A stretch of DNA of 47,736 nucleotides from RGIG1934 sp964492545 (GTDB lineage Bacteria; Bacillota; Clostridia; Lachnospirales; Lachnospiraceae): positions 1-47,736 of the forward strand of contig CAZBKO010000005.1 of the NCBI GenBank assembly GCA_964492545.1, in the 5' to 3' direction. Positions 32,229-41,279 of this stretch are shown piece by piece. The translations under genes were made by a program, and so were the position numbers. Positions within the stretch are counted from its first letter, which is position 1, and each line of letters starts with the position of its first letter. The notes under the pieces were generated by a model. That model was not told the DNA's origin. It made no database searches and saw only the letters and a list, made by a program, of their open reading frames with translations.

Positions 32229-33218
32229 ATGCCAAAATCGTCTAATCAGAAGATAAAAATATTGTATATCATGCAGCTGCTGCTGGAGAGAACTGATGAG
32301 GAGCATCCGGCATCGACCTCGGATATAATTACATACCTGTCATCATACGGAATTTCAGCGGAGCGCAAGAGCATATATGATGATATGGAGGTGCTGAAGC
32401 TGTGGGGAATGGACATTCTTTACCGAAAGGAAAGACCATCGGGCTATTATTTGGCCAGCAGAGATTTTGAACTTCCGGAGCTGAAGCTTTTGGTGGATGC
32501 TGTCATGTCAGCGAAATTCATAACAGAGAAGAAATCGCGTGAATTAATTAAGAAGCTGGAGAAGCTGACAAACCATAATGATGCAGTACAGCTTCAGAGA
32601 CAGGTAGTTGTCAGCAACAGAATAAAGGCTATAAATGAAAAGATATATTACAATGTAGACAACATACATGAGGCAATTTTGCAGAATAAAAAAATATCAT
32701 TTAAGTATTTTGAGTGGAATCTCAAGAAGGAAATGCAGTTCAGAAAAAATGGCAGCATTTATATTATTAATCCAATTGCGTTGTGTTGGGATGATGAGAA
32801 TTATTATATGATCTGCTATGATAATGATAGTGACATAATCAAGCATTATAGAGTAGATAAGATGGTTGATGTTAAGTGCACAGATGAAGCCAGATGCATT
32901 TCTGACAGCAGCAGAAATATAGATTTAGGAAAGTATGCGTGCAAGACCTTTGGAATGTTTGGCGGTGATGATGCCCATGTGCGTCTAAAGTGCAGGAACA
33001 ATGCAGTTGGAATAGTTTTGGATCGATTTGGCAAGGACATTATGATTGTGCCGGTTGATGATGAATTTTTTACGATTGTTGTGGAGGTAACCGTCAGCAA
33101 GCAGTTCTTTGGATGGATAACTTCCGTGGGAGACTGCATAAGTATTGCAGGACCGGATGGCATCAGAAATCGTTATAAAGAATATTTACAGGATATATTA
33201 AGTGCAATGGAGGATTAG
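32229..33218 (+). CDS. WYL-domain transcriptional regulator
   Basis: A 329-residue protein with an N-terminal winged HTH (about 10-80, STSDIITYLSSYGISAERKSIYDDMEVL) and a WYL domain (about 140-225; IYIINPIALCWDDENYYMICYD) followed by the C-terminal WCX-like extension. WYL proteins sense ligands, sometimes nucleic acids or cyclic nucleotides, and control transcription. The ATG at 32229 has AAAGGA upstream and removes a seven-residue extension. The next gene, an aldose epimerase, begins five bases after its stop, so it could respond to sugar, but no sensor data exist here. Confidence 0.88.
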   Translation: MPKSSNQKIKILYIMQLLLERTDEEHPASTSDIITYLSSYGISAERKSIYDDMEVLKLWGMDILYRKERPSGYYLASRDFELPELKLLVDAVMSAKFITEKKSRELIKKLEKLTNHNDAVQLQRQVVVSNRIKAINEKIYYNVDNIHEAILQNKKISFKYFEWNLKKEMQFRKNGSIYIINPIALCWDDENYYMICYDNDSDIIKHYRVDKMVDVKCTDEARCISDSSRNIDLGKYACKTFGMFGGDDAHVRLKCRNNAVGIVLDRFGKDIMIVPVDDEFFTIVVEVTVSKQFFGWITSVGDCISIAGPDGIRNRYKEYLQDILSAMED

Positions 33219-33223
33219 CAGCA

Positions 33224-34276
33224 GTGGATATAGCAGAATTTGGTAAGACTAGAGAAGGAATAGAAGCACATTTATATACATATACAGACAAGTCAGGAAT
33301 GAAGATAAGTGTCACTGATTATGGCGCAAGCCTGGTGTCGGTGATGGTTCCAGACTATAGAGGAAATATGGTGGATGTTGTACTTGGCTTTGATAATGTG
33401 AGTGGATATGAGAGGCAGTACCAGTGTGTCGGTTCTGTAATTGGCAGAACCTGTAACAGAATTGAGCATGCAAAGTTTAAAATTGATGGCAGGAAATATA
33501 AGCTTACCAGAAATTTTGGACCACATAACATACATGGTGGACGAAAGGGATTTAGCAGGCAGTTTTTTCAGTGCAGCCCACTTGAAAATGGAATAGAATG
33601 CACATATTTAAGTGTTGACGGCGAGGAAAATTATCCTGGAAATCTGTCAGTATCTCTTAGATACACCGTTGAAAATGGAGATACACTCAAGCTTGAATAT
33701 GTATGTACAACAGACAAAGATACATTATGTAACCTTACAAATCACTCATATTTTAATCTAAACGGATGTGATTCAGGCACTACATTCGACCAAAATATTC
33801 AGCTATTTTCTGATTATTTTACTGAGGCGGATAAATATGCATTTCCAAATGGAAACATTTTACCTGTAGAGGGTACTGATATGGATTTAAGACAAATTGG
33901 AAAAATAAGTAGAAATCTTGATAGTGATTATAGTCAGATTAAGTGGTGCGGTGGATATGACACCAATTATGCCATAAATGGATACGATGGAAGCGATGTT
34001 CCTAAGAAGGTGGCATATGCGTATTCAGATGAAACAAAGATAGCCATGGAAGTGGAATCTACCATGCCCGGAGTTCAGTATTATACGGGCAATTCTCTGG
34101 ATGATGCTCCTGTTGGGAAGCATGGCAGACAGATGCACAAACATGATGGCTTCTGTCTGGAGACTCAGTATTATCCAAATGCCATGGCTCATGATAACTT
34201 TGTTCAGCCTATATTGCGTGTGGGAGATACATATCATCACATCACAACGTACAGATTTACAATAAAAGACTGTTAG
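33224..34276 (+). CDS. galM: Aldose 1-epimerase (mutarotase)
   Basis: A 350-residue cytoplasmic enzyme interconverting alpha and beta anomers of galactose or glucose. Conserved marks are NIHGGRKGF (about 101-109), the base/acid pair His near 173 in NHSYFNL and Glu near 313 in CLETQYYPNA. Length is typical. It starts with GTG behind GGAGG (33209-33213), five bases after the WYL regulator, so translation is coupled. It overlaps tail-to-tail by four bases with the lipoprotein gene on the other strand. Confidence 0.92.
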   Translation: MDIAEFGKTREGIEAHLYTYTDKSGMKISVTDYGASLVSVMVPDYRGNMVDVVLGFDNVSGYERQYQCVGSVIGRTCNRIEHAKFKIDGRKYKLTRNFGPHNIHGGRKGFSRQFFQCSPLENGIECTYLSVDGEENYPGNLSVSLRYTVENGDTLKLEYVCTTDKDTLCNLTNHSYFNLNGCDSGTTFDQNIQLFSDYFTEADKYAFPNGNILPVEGTDMDLRQIGKISRNLDSDYSQIKWCGGYDTNYAINGYDGSDVPKKVAYAYSDETKIAMEVESTMPGVQYYTGNSLDDAPVGKHGRQMHKHDGFCLETQYYPNAMAHDNFVQPILRVGDTYHHITTYRFTIKDC

Positions 34277-34755
34277 TTTTTAGCGGCCTCATTCAAATCA
34301 ACTGCCTCGCCGAGAGTGTTAGTGCCTTTGAGTGTGGCGGTGTCTATTGTGTACCAGTCAGATGTGGATGTGTGGGCAAGACCGTCAGCCTCATCATCAA
34401 CAATCAGATCATAGAGCTGTATGGTTGCAGTTGTGCCCTCAATAGAGGCTTCTGCATATGCAGGACGATAGCCTGTTTTGGCTTCATAGTAATCAAGGGC
34501 AAGTGCAGAGATATCCTCGGCAGTTAGTGTACCATCAGATTTGGCAGTAGTGGTTTCCTCTGTTGTAGTCTCTGCCGGAGTAGTTGTTTCTTCGGTGGTT
34601 GTTTCAGGCTGAGTAGTTGACTCTGCTGTTGTTGTCTGAGCGGTGGTGGCAGTGGTAGTGTCTGATGAATCATCCTTGCCTGAGCCACAGGAACATAATG
34701 CAAATGTGCATAATGCAAGTGTGCATGTGAGTGTAAGTAATTTTGTTATTTTCAT
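34273..34755 (-). CDS. Lipoprotein with Thr/Glu-rich linker and unknown C-terminal domain
   Basis: A 160-residue protein with a lipoprotein-type signal and candidate modified Cys23 in LCSCG. A low-complexity Thr/Glu/Pro linker (about 33-72) separates the anchor from an 85-residue C-terminal domain (about 75-158) that starts with a helix TAEDISALALDYYEAKTG and holds several beta strands. I do not recognise this domain. AAGGAGG precedes the ATG. It is convergent with the epimerase gene and divergent from the carboxypeptidase gene. Confidence 0.75.
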   Translation of the reverse strand: MKITKLLTLTCTLALCTFALCSCGSGKDDSSDTTTATTAQTTTAESTTQPETTTEETTTPAETTTEETTTAKSDGTLTAEDISALALDYYEAKTGYRPAYAEASIEGTTATIQLYDLIVDDEADGLAHTSTSDWYTIDTATLKGTNTLGEAVDLNEAAKN

Positions 34756-34769
34756 AAATCCTCCTTAAG

Positions 34770-34784
34770 CTTCAATTATTGAAG
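34770..34784. repeat. Short inverted repeat in the lipoprotein leader
   Basis: CTTCAA and TTGAAG flank three bases, forming a 15-base dyad directly upstream of the lipoprotein ribosome site on the minus strand. A further GCGCA/TGCGC dyad lies near 34791-34803. Confidence 0.5.
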
Positions 34785-34801
34785 TGATATGCGCAATGTG
34801 C

Positions 34802-34823
34802 GCGATATAATATATTATATCGC
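34802..34823. promoter_or_regulatory. 22-base perfect palindrome covering the lipoprotein -10
   Basis: GCGATATAATA is followed by its exact reverse complement. It covers the minus-strand TATAAT at 34819-34814 and a symmetrical TATAAT on the plus strand. Its position over a -10 makes it an operator candidate. Confidence 0.65.
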
Positions 34824-34842
34824 AGGAGAGGTTGTGAATCAA
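34814..34842 (-). promoter_or_regulatory. Promoter of the Thr-rich lipoprotein gene
   Basis: On the minus strand TTGATT (34842-34837) and TATAAT (34819-34814) are 17 bases apart. It is back to back with the carboxypeptidase promoter, whose -35 begins at 34844. Confidence 0.65.
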
Positions 34843-34843
34843 C

Positions 34844-34872
34844 TTGCAGAAAGAATATGTTAAGTGTATAAT
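34844..34872 (+). promoter_or_regulatory. Promoter of the D,D-carboxypeptidase gene
   Basis: TTGCAG (34844-34849) and TATAAT (34867-34872) are separated by 17 bases; transcription would start near 34879, 30 bases before the ATG. Confidence 0.65.
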
Positions 34873-34908
34873 TATTTTACATTTGAGTAGAGATTGGAGA
34901 GTAATTAA

Positions 34909-36426
34909 ATGAAGAGATTTGCTGGATATATTTTATCCTTTATTATATTTGCCGGATGTATTGCAGGAAACAGTACGCAGACATTCGCAGCTGTCAAGAC
35001 CCTTAATTCCAAGGACACACCGCCTGAGATATTTGCTGATGCAGGCATTTTAATTGAAGCTTCATCGGGAACGGTTCTATATAATAAGAAAATGAACGAA
35101 AAGATGTATCCTGCCAGTATTACCAAGATTCTCACTACTTTGCTGGCACTGGAGAATTCGTCTCTTAGTGATATAGTTACATTTTCACATTATGACGTAT
35201 TTTCTCTGGAGGCAGGCGCAGCTCACTTGGCAATGCAGGAAAATGAGAAGATATCCATGAAGGATAATCTACATGGTGTTATGCTCAATTCGGCAAATGA
35301 TTGTGCAAATGCGGCAGCAGAATTTGTTGGAAAGAAGACAGATGCATATGCTAAGAAGATTGCAGAGCTCAAGAAAAATGGAAAAGAATACAGTGAATCA
35401 GAGGTTGCAATATCTGTGTTTGCGGATATGATGAATGCCAGAGCGAAAGAGGCCGGCGCCATTAACTCACATTTTGTCAACCCCCATGGATTATTTGATG
35501 AGGATCATTATACTACATGCTATGACATGGCGATGATTACAAGAGAGGCAATTAAGAACGAGAATTTTCTTAAGATAGAATCTGATGTTACATACACAAT
35601 AGGCACTACCAATGTCACTAATGAGGAGAGATATCTTCTCAACAGGCATGATATGATGGTTCCTGCCGAATCAGTGTACTATGAGGGAATTATCGCAGGT
35701 AAGACAGGCTACGTAGACCAGTCTGGAAATACATTGGTTACTGTTGTAAGACGAAATGATATGACTCTTATCTCAGTTGTAATGAAGTCCAATACCTACA
35801 ATGTATATAGTGATACAAAGGCTCTTTTAGACTATGGTTTTAACAATTATTCCTGTGTGAATATTGCTGATAATGAGACAAAGTTCTCTCTTGCAAATGA
35901 TGATTTCTTCGGTTCCATTGGCTCTATTTTTTCAGAGAACTCAGCGTTACTTGAGGTCAATCCAAACGGCTATGTAGTAATGCCAAATGGAGTTGAATTT
36001 TCAAAATTAAAATCCGAGATATCCTTTGATGCGGAGGCGAATAAAGGCAGTGATTCCATAGCCACAATCAAGTATTATTATGGCAAACAGCTGGTGGGAA
36101 CAACAACTCTCGATGTCACTGAGCAGACTACGGACAATGCATTTGTCTTTGGACCATCCAAGACTGATGATGAGAAAGAGGAATCAACAGCTACAAAATG
36201 GCTGAGAATAGATTTGAGAATAATATTTGCAGTTATTATAGGGGCAGTTGTTCTGGTGTTTATATGGAAGTATATGAGATTCCTTAGAGGAAAGGGAAGC
36301 AGCAGACGACGTATAAGGAAGGAAAGATACGGACGAAGAGGCTATAAGAGAAGAAGCAGAAGAGGAATGGATAGAAGAAGCAACGTAACTAATATCCATC
36401 ACAGACATAGAAATAAACGATATTAA
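34909..36426 (+). CDS. D-alanyl-D-alanine carboxypeptidase (S11) with basic cytoplasmic tail
   Basis: A 505-residue penicillin-binding protein of the DacA/DacF group that trims the terminal D-Ala from peptidoglycan stems. A signal peptide (about 1-28) precedes the catalytic domain with S70-x-x-K73 (SITK), S129-A-N131 and K266-T-G268. A C-terminal beta domain follows (about 315-405), then a membrane helix (about 430-452). The last 46 residues contain 21 Arg or Lys and would face the cytoplasm. Most S11 enzymes end in an amphipathic anchor helix, so this tail is unusual and might bind RNA, DNA or lipid. GGAGAG precedes the ATG. Confidence 0.92.
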   Translation: MKRFAGYILSFIIFAGCIAGNSTQTFAAVKTLNSKDTPPEIFADAGILIEASSGTVLYNKKMNEKMYPASITKILTTLLALENSSLSDIVTFSHYDVFSLEAGAAHLAMQENEKISMKDNLHGVMLNSANDCANAAAEFVGKKTDAYAKKIAELKKNGKEYSESEVAISVFADMMNARAKEAGAINSHFVNPHGLFDEDHYTTCYDMAMITREAIKNENFLKIESDVTYTIGTTNVTNEERYLLNRHDMMVPAESVYYEGIIAGKTGYVDQSGNTLVTVVRRNDMTLISVVMKSNTYNVYSDTKALLDYGFNNYSCVNIADNETKFSLANDDFFGSIGSIFSENSALLEVNPNGYVVMPNGVEFSKLKSEISFDAEANKGSDSIATIKYYYGKQLVGTTTLDVTEQTTDNAFVFGPSKTDDEKEESTATKWLRIDLRIIFAVIIGAVVLVFIWKYMRFLRGKGSSRRRIRKERYGRRGYKRRSRRGMDRRSNVTNIHHRHRNKRY

Positions 36427-36439
36427 TAATTTCATTTAA

Positions 36440-36486
36440 AAATAGAACCGTATATGACGAAAATCAAGTCATATACGGTTCTATTT
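36440..36486. terminator. Bidirectional terminator between dacA-like gene and V-ATPase operon
   Basis: A 19-pair perfect stem (36440-36458 with 36468-36486) has T-rich ends on both strands. It lies 13 bases after the carboxypeptidase stop and three bases from the end of the V-ATPase D gene, so it serves both convergent transcripts. Confidence 0.9.
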
Positions 36487-36489
36487 ATT

Positions 36490-37140
36490 TTAAGCATTTG
36501 CCTGTGCGGCTCTTGCTCTCTTTTTTTCCTGAGTTCTCTTAATAACCTTAAGTCTTGTAAATTCTTCTCTTTCCTTTTCCTCGAGGGCATTGGTAATTGA
36601 AGTAACAAGCTCAGAGTACATAGGAATTGTAATATTCTGAAGAGCATTTGCTCTCTTCTGAGTTTTCTTAATATTGTAAGCCAGTCTGTAAGCTGAGTTC
36701 TCAATCATTGAGAGGCGAATGGTAAGCTCTTTAACCTTTAGAAAGTTAGAACGTGCCATATCAAGAGATTCCTTAGTTGCGTAGAATGCGTAAGCAGGCT
36801 GGTCTGTAGCCGCCTTGTCATATTCCACAAGTGGAATCTCAGTTCCCATAATACTGCGGGCTTTGATAGATACAGTGTTTTCAATTGGTATAGCATGGGC
36901 AAATGAATCAACAACGTCGATACCCATTTCAATATTTGCACGCTGCAAAGCAATATATGCGTCGGTAAAATAACTGTCGATGCAGGTCTGAATCTCCTTA
37001 GCCTGTTCAATCAGCTCCATAAGCTCACGAATAAGGATGTTACGCTTCTTATCCATAAGCTCATAGCCCTGTTTGGCAAGAGCAAGAGAATTCTTGGCAA
37101 GCATTAAATTACCTTTGGTAGGAAATGCATTTGGATTCAT
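36490..37140 (-). CDS. ntpD: V-type ATPase subunit D
   Basis: A 216-residue, mostly helical protein with the family start PNAFPTKGNLMLAKNSLALAKQGYELMDKKRNIL and a second long helix after residue 120 (RLSMIENSAYRLAYNIKKTQKRANALQNI). Subunit D is the coiled-coil central axle that turns inside the A3B3 head. It is the last of nine V-ATPase genes. The C-terminus is Lys/Arg-rich. AAGGAGG lies before the ATG. Confidence 0.93.
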   Translation of the reverse strand: MNPNAFPTKGNLMLAKNSLALAKQGYELMDKKRNILIRELMELIEQAKEIQTCIDSYFTDAYIALQRANIEMGIDVVDSFAHAIPIENTVSIKARSIMGTEIPLVEYDKAATDQPAYAFYATKESLDMARSNFLKVKELTIRLSMIENSAYRLAYNIKKTQKRANALQNITIPMYSELVTSITNALEEKEREEFTRLKVIKRTQEKKRARAAQANA

Positions 37141-37151
37141 AAGCTGCCTCC

Positions 37152-38570
37152 TTATGCGTTGTCTGAATCAGTTGTTGTAGTTTCCTCATCAGCTGTTGCA
37201 TCATAATATTTATCAACAATCTTAGTATCAATACGATCAAGCTCTTCCTTAGGAAGCATATGAAGTAATTTCCATCCAAGATTAAGAGTTGTTATGATAT
37301 CTCTGTTTTCAAATTCTGCCTGGCCAACAAATTGTGTTTCAAATGCCTGACCAAATGCAAGATATTTCTTATCAGTAGGTGATAATTCATCTTCACCGAT
37401 AACGGAAGCAAGTGCTCTTGCCTCACCAACCTTAGCGTATGATGAAAACAGCTGGTTAGCTATATCCTGGTGGTCATCTCTTGTGTAGCCTTCACCGATA
37501 CCATCCTTCATAAGACGTGAAAGAGAAGGAAGTACGTTAATTGGTGGGTATATAGACTGACCATGAAGTGTACGGTCAAGAACTATCTGGCCTTCTGTAA
37601 TGTATCCTGTTAAGTCAGGAATTGGATGTGTAATATCATCATTTGGCATTGTAAGAATAGGAATCTGTGTAACAGAACCTGTTGAGCCATGAACGATACC
37701 TGCACGTTCGTATATTGTAGCAAGTTCACTGTATAAGTAACCAGGGTAACCTTTTCTTGAAGGAATCTCACCCTTTGAAGAGGAAACCTCACGCATTGCT
37801 TCGGCATATGATGTCATATCTGTGAGGATAACAAGAACATGCTTGTTTTCTTCAAATGCAAGATATTCAGCAGCTGTAAGTGCAACCTTTGGTGTGATAA
37901 GTCTCTCAACAACAGGGTCATTAGCAAGGTTGAGGAACATAACAACGTGATCTGAAACACCGCTCTCATCAAATGTTCTTTTAAAGAATTCGGCTACGTC
38001 GTATTTAACACCCATAGCACCAAATACTACTACAAGTTCTTCGTCTGAATCATCTCCAAGTGATGCCTGCTTAACGATCTGAGCAGCAAGTCTGTCGTGT
38101 GGAAGACCATTTCCAGAGAAAATAGGAAGCTTCTGACCACGAATCAAAGTTGTAAGTCCATCAATAGCAGAAATACCTGTTCTGATGTAGTTTCGAGGAT
38201 ATTCACGTGTAACAGGGTTAAGAGGCATACCATTTACATCTCTCTTGATATCAGAGACGATGGGACCCATGCCATCTGTTGGACGTCCGATACCATTAAA
38301 TGTACGACCCAAAAGGTCGAGAGATAATGTCATCTCAAGTGGATGTCCTGTAAGCTTTGTATGAGTATTCACAAGGGACATATTTTCTGAGCCTTCAAAT
38401 ACCTGAATAACTGCTTTGTCTTCATATATTTCAATGATTCTTCCGAGCTTTTTTTCCTTGCCATTGTCTACAGAAAGTTCAACGATTTCGTCGAATGCTG
38501 CATCCTGTACACCTTCAAGAGCGATAAGAGGACCATTTATGGAACTAAGACCTAAATATTCTATTGACAT
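37152..38570 (-). CDS. ntpB: V-type ATPase subunit B
   Basis: A 472-residue non-catalytic nucleotide-binding-fold subunit. It has the family patterns SGNGLPHDRLAAQI in place of a P-loop, VLVILTDMTSYAEAMREVSSSKGEIPSRKGYPGYLYSELATIYERAG, and the SxxRLMKDGIGEG C-terminal motif. Three copies alternate with A in the head. It lies 11 bases after A and 11 before D. Confidence 0.95.
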   Translation of the reverse strand: MSIEYLGLSSINGPLIALEGVQDAAFDEIVELSVDNGKEKKLGRIIEIYEDKAVIQVFEGSENMSLVNTHTKLTGHPLEMTLSLDLLGRTFNGIGRPTDGMGPIVSDIKRDVNGMPLNPVTREYPRNYIRTGISAIDGLTTLIRGQKLPIFSGNGLPHDRLAAQIVKQASLGDDSDEELVVVFGAMGVKYDVAEFFKRTFDESGVSDHVVMFLNLANDPVVERLITPKVALTAAEYLAFEENKHVLVILTDMTSYAEAMREVSSSKGEIPSRKGYPGYLYSELATIYERAGIVHGSTGSVTQIPILTMPNDDITHPIPDLTGYITEGQIVLDRTLHGQSIYPPINVLPSLSRLMKDGIGEGYTRDDHQDIANQLFSSYAKVGEARALASVIGEDELSPTDKKYLAFGQAFETQFVGQAEFENRDIITTLNLGWKLLHMLPKEELDRIDTKIVDKYYDATADEETTTTDSDNA

Positions 38571-38583
38571 GCTATTCCACCTC

Positions 38584-40356
38584 CTATGCGTTTTTCTTCA
38601 TGACTTCATCATAGAAATCATCAATTGCTTTTTTATAGTCATCAAATAATTCTAAGTGGTCATTTGGTACATCATACTTTATTGCAATGACCTTTTCAAA
38701 AATATCATTTTCTTTAAGAATTGACATTGGCATATTAAGTGCAACCAGTGCCTTGGCACGCTTGTGTAAATAGAGAATTGTCTCCATCATTTTGAGCTGT
38801 TTTTCAAGAGATACACATGTATCATCCTTATGAAACGCATTCTGCTGTAGGAAGCCAAGTCTAATAACTCTGGCGATTTCAAGTGTGAGCTTCTGATCAT
38901 CTGGAAGAACATCACTACCAATTAACTTAACGATTTCAATCAAACTGCTTTCCTGATTGAGGATTGCAAGAATCTGATTTCTGCATGCTACAAAGTCTTT
39001 TCCAACATTTTCTGTATACCATGGAGCAAGGTCATTTAAGTACTCGCTGTAGCTTGTAAGCCAGTGGATTGCTGGGAAATGTCTTGCATATGCCAGGGAT
39101 TTATCAAGTCCCCAGAAACATCTTACGAAACGTTTTGTGTTCTGAGTAACAGGCTCTGAGAAGTCACCACCCTGTGGAGAAACGGCACCGATAATTGAAA
39201 CGGAACCCTCTGAACCATTTAATGTCTGTATATATCCTGCTCTTTCATAGAAAGCTGAAAGCTTACTTGCAAGGTATGCAGGGAAACCTTCCTCAGCAGG
39301 CATTTCTTCAAGACGTCCGGATAATTCACGGAGAGCCTCAGCCCATCTTGATGTAGAGTCAGCCATGATAGCTACATGATAGCCCATGTCTCTGTAGTAT
39401 TCAGCAAGTGTAATACCTGTGTAAATACTAGCTTCACGGGCAGCAACAGGCATGTTAGAAGTATTTGCAATAAGGGTAGTTCTATCCATAAGAGGATTAC
39501 CTGATTTTGGATCGACTAACTTAGAGAAATCTTCAAGAACCTGAGTCATCTCATTACCACGCTCGCCACAACCAATGTAAATAATTATATCGGCATCTGA
39601 CCATTTAGCTATCTGATGCTGAGTCATTGTCTTACCAGTTCCGAAACCACCGGGAATTGCAGCTGTACCGCCCTTGGCAATTGGGAAAAGTGTATCAAGG
39701 ATACGCTGTCCTGTTACAAGAGGTCTGTTAGCTGGGAAACGTTTAGCAATTGGTCTAGGCACACGAATTGGCCATTTTTGTGTAAGCGTAACGTTGTATT
39801 CAGAGCCGTTATCAAGTGTCAAAACAGCTACTGTGTCATTAATTGTGTACTGTCCGTCAGGAACAACGGATTTAACTGTTCCCTCGATGTATGGTGGAAT
39901 CATTGATTTGTGTACAATAGCTGAAGTTTCAGGAACCTCTGCAATAATTGTGCCGCCAAATACTGTCTGACCAACCTCGAGAGTCATATGAACATCCCAT
40001 TTTTTTTCAATATCGAGTGCATCAACAGTTACACCACGGTTGATGTAAATGCCTGATGATTCGGCGATTGAAGCAAGTGGACGCTCTATACCATCAAAAA
40101 TATTGTTTAATATACCAGGGGCTAATGTTACGAAAATAGCACTTCCTGTAGAGTATACCAGTGCTTCCGGCTTAAGGCCGGAAGTCTCTTCATATACCTG
40201 AATTGTTGTCTGTTCAGCTGTCAGGGAAATAACTTCACCAACAAGCTTTTGTTCACCAACAAATACCATTTCACCCATTTTAAAGGAGGTTTTACCTTTA
40301 ATATAGATGACAGGTCCGTTGATACCAAATATCTTACCTGTGTATTCCTTATTCAT
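38584..40356 (-). CDS. ntpA: V-type ATPase catalytic subunit A
   Basis: A 590-residue catalytic subunit with the P-loop GGFGTGKT near 235-243, the large insertion domain after residue 110, GERGNEM, and the ADSTSRWAEALRE and GRLEEMPAEEGFPAYL blocks of A subunits. It hydrolyses or makes ATP in the cytoplasmic head. It follows subunit E at 11 bases. GGAGG lies before the ATG. Confidence 0.96.
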   Translation of the reverse strand: MNKEYTGKIFGINGPVIYIKGKTSFKMGEMVFVGEQKLVGEVISLTAEQTTIQVYEETSGLKPEALVYSTGSAIFVTLAPGILNNIFDGIERPLASIAESSGIYINRGVTVDALDIEKKWDVHMTLEVGQTVFGGTIIAEVPETSAIVHKSMIPPYIEGTVKSVVPDGQYTINDTVAVLTLDNGSEYNVTLTQKWPIRVPRPIAKRFPANRPLVTGQRILDTLFPIAKGGTAAIPGGFGTGKTMTQHQIAKWSDADIIIYIGCGERGNEMTQVLEDFSKLVDPKSGNPLMDRTTLIANTSNMPVAAREASIYTGITLAEYYRDMGYHVAIMADSTSRWAEALRELSGRLEEMPAEEGFPAYLASKLSAFYERAGYIQTLNGSEGSVSIIGAVSPQGGDFSEPVTQNTKRFVRCFWGLDKSLAYARHFPAIHWLTSYSEYLNDLAPWYTENVGKDFVACRNQILAILNQESSLIEIVKLIGSDVLPDDQKLTLEIARVIRLGFLQQNAFHKDDTCVSLEKQLKMMETILYLHKRAKALVALNMPMSILKENDIFEKVIAIKYDVPNDHLELFDDYKKAIDDFYDEVMKKNA

Positions 40357-40367
40357 TGGAATTCCTC

Positions 40368-40940
40368 CTATAAGTTAATGATAAAGTCTTCTTTTGCTTC
40401 TCTATATTTAGATTCAAAAGAATTGTCAATCAATATATTCTTAGATGGGATAGCTGCACGCATACCACCCATAAAAGAGTACTCGCTGACCTTGAGTTCT
40501 GCGCCTGTGGCAGCTTTCAAAGCATCAAGCTTATCACTGTCTTCAGGATCAATATAAATGTTTATTAATTCTGCTTTAGCAACTGCGAGGGCATCCTTAA
40601 TCTGTTTAACAAGTAATGTATCGTAAGCAGGAGTTTTTTTGTAGTTTTCAAGTACAGTAAGTACTTCCTTAAATAACTTTTCTTTAAGTTCGTCCTGCTT
40701 ATGTGTTAATTTTCTTTTGATATGCTGCTGTTGTTTTGCAAAGTCTTTACTGGTATTACGATTCAATCCATCCTGCTCAGTCTTTTTGAGAGTGTCTGCA
40801 TTTCTGATCGCATCAGCCTTATGGTCCTCATAAATTTTGTCCATTCCGGCTTTGTATTCGTCTACCATGCTCTGACTTTTAATAGCAGCAGTGTTTATGG
40901 ATACTTCCATAAAATGCTGTAATTTTTCTTCCGTTGTCAT
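40368..40940 (-). CDS. ntpE: V-type ATPase subunit E
   Basis: A 190-residue peripheral-stalk subunit: a long N-terminal helix (about 1-95) and a C-terminal alpha/beta domain that binds the head. The sequence is divergent, and position between F and A in the operon supports the call. Confidence 0.82.
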   Translation of the reverse strand: MTTEEKLQHFMEVSINTAAIKSQSMVDEYKAGMDKIYEDHKADAIRNADTLKKTEQDGLNRNTSKDFAKQQQHIKRKLTHKQDELKEKLFKEVLTVLENYKKTPAYDTLLVKQIKDALAVAKAELINIYIDPEDSDKLDALKAATGAELKVSEYSFMGGMRAAIPSKNILIDNSFESKYREAKEDFIINL

Positions 40941-40969
40941 AATAGCAACACCTTTCTATAAAAATCAGT

Positions 40970-41278
40970 CTAAAGTTTCAATCCGATGGCTTCATTTACA
41001 TAAGCAGTGATGAAGTCAGGTCTTCTTCCTGTACCATGACGGTCAGGAACTTCAACTATTAAAGGAAGACGTCTGTTAAGCTTAACATCATTGATGATAT
41101 CAGGAAATTCTCCGCTTAACTTCTCAGTGATGAGAAGAATACCAATCTCTTTGTTAGCAAGAACATTTTCCAGTGCGTCCTTTAATTCGTTCTTTTCGTG
41201 AACAACCACACCGTTCACACCAGCAAGCCTCATGCCGGTGCAGGTGTCCACGTTATCACTTATAAGATACAGCTGCAT
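40970..41278 (-). CDS. ntpG: V-type ATPase subunit F
   Basis: A 102-residue Rossmann-like subunit with the family pattern LISDNVDTCTGMRLAGVNGVVV at the N-terminus and EIGILLITEKLSGEFPDIIND in the middle. It binds the central D axle. It directly follows the K gene. Confidence 0.9.
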   Translation of the reverse strand: MQLYLISDNVDTCTGMRLAGVNGVVVHEKNELKDALENVLANKEIGILLITEKLSGEFPDIINDVKLNRRLPLIVEVPDRHGTGRRPDFITAYVNEAIGLKL

Positions 41279-41279
41279 A

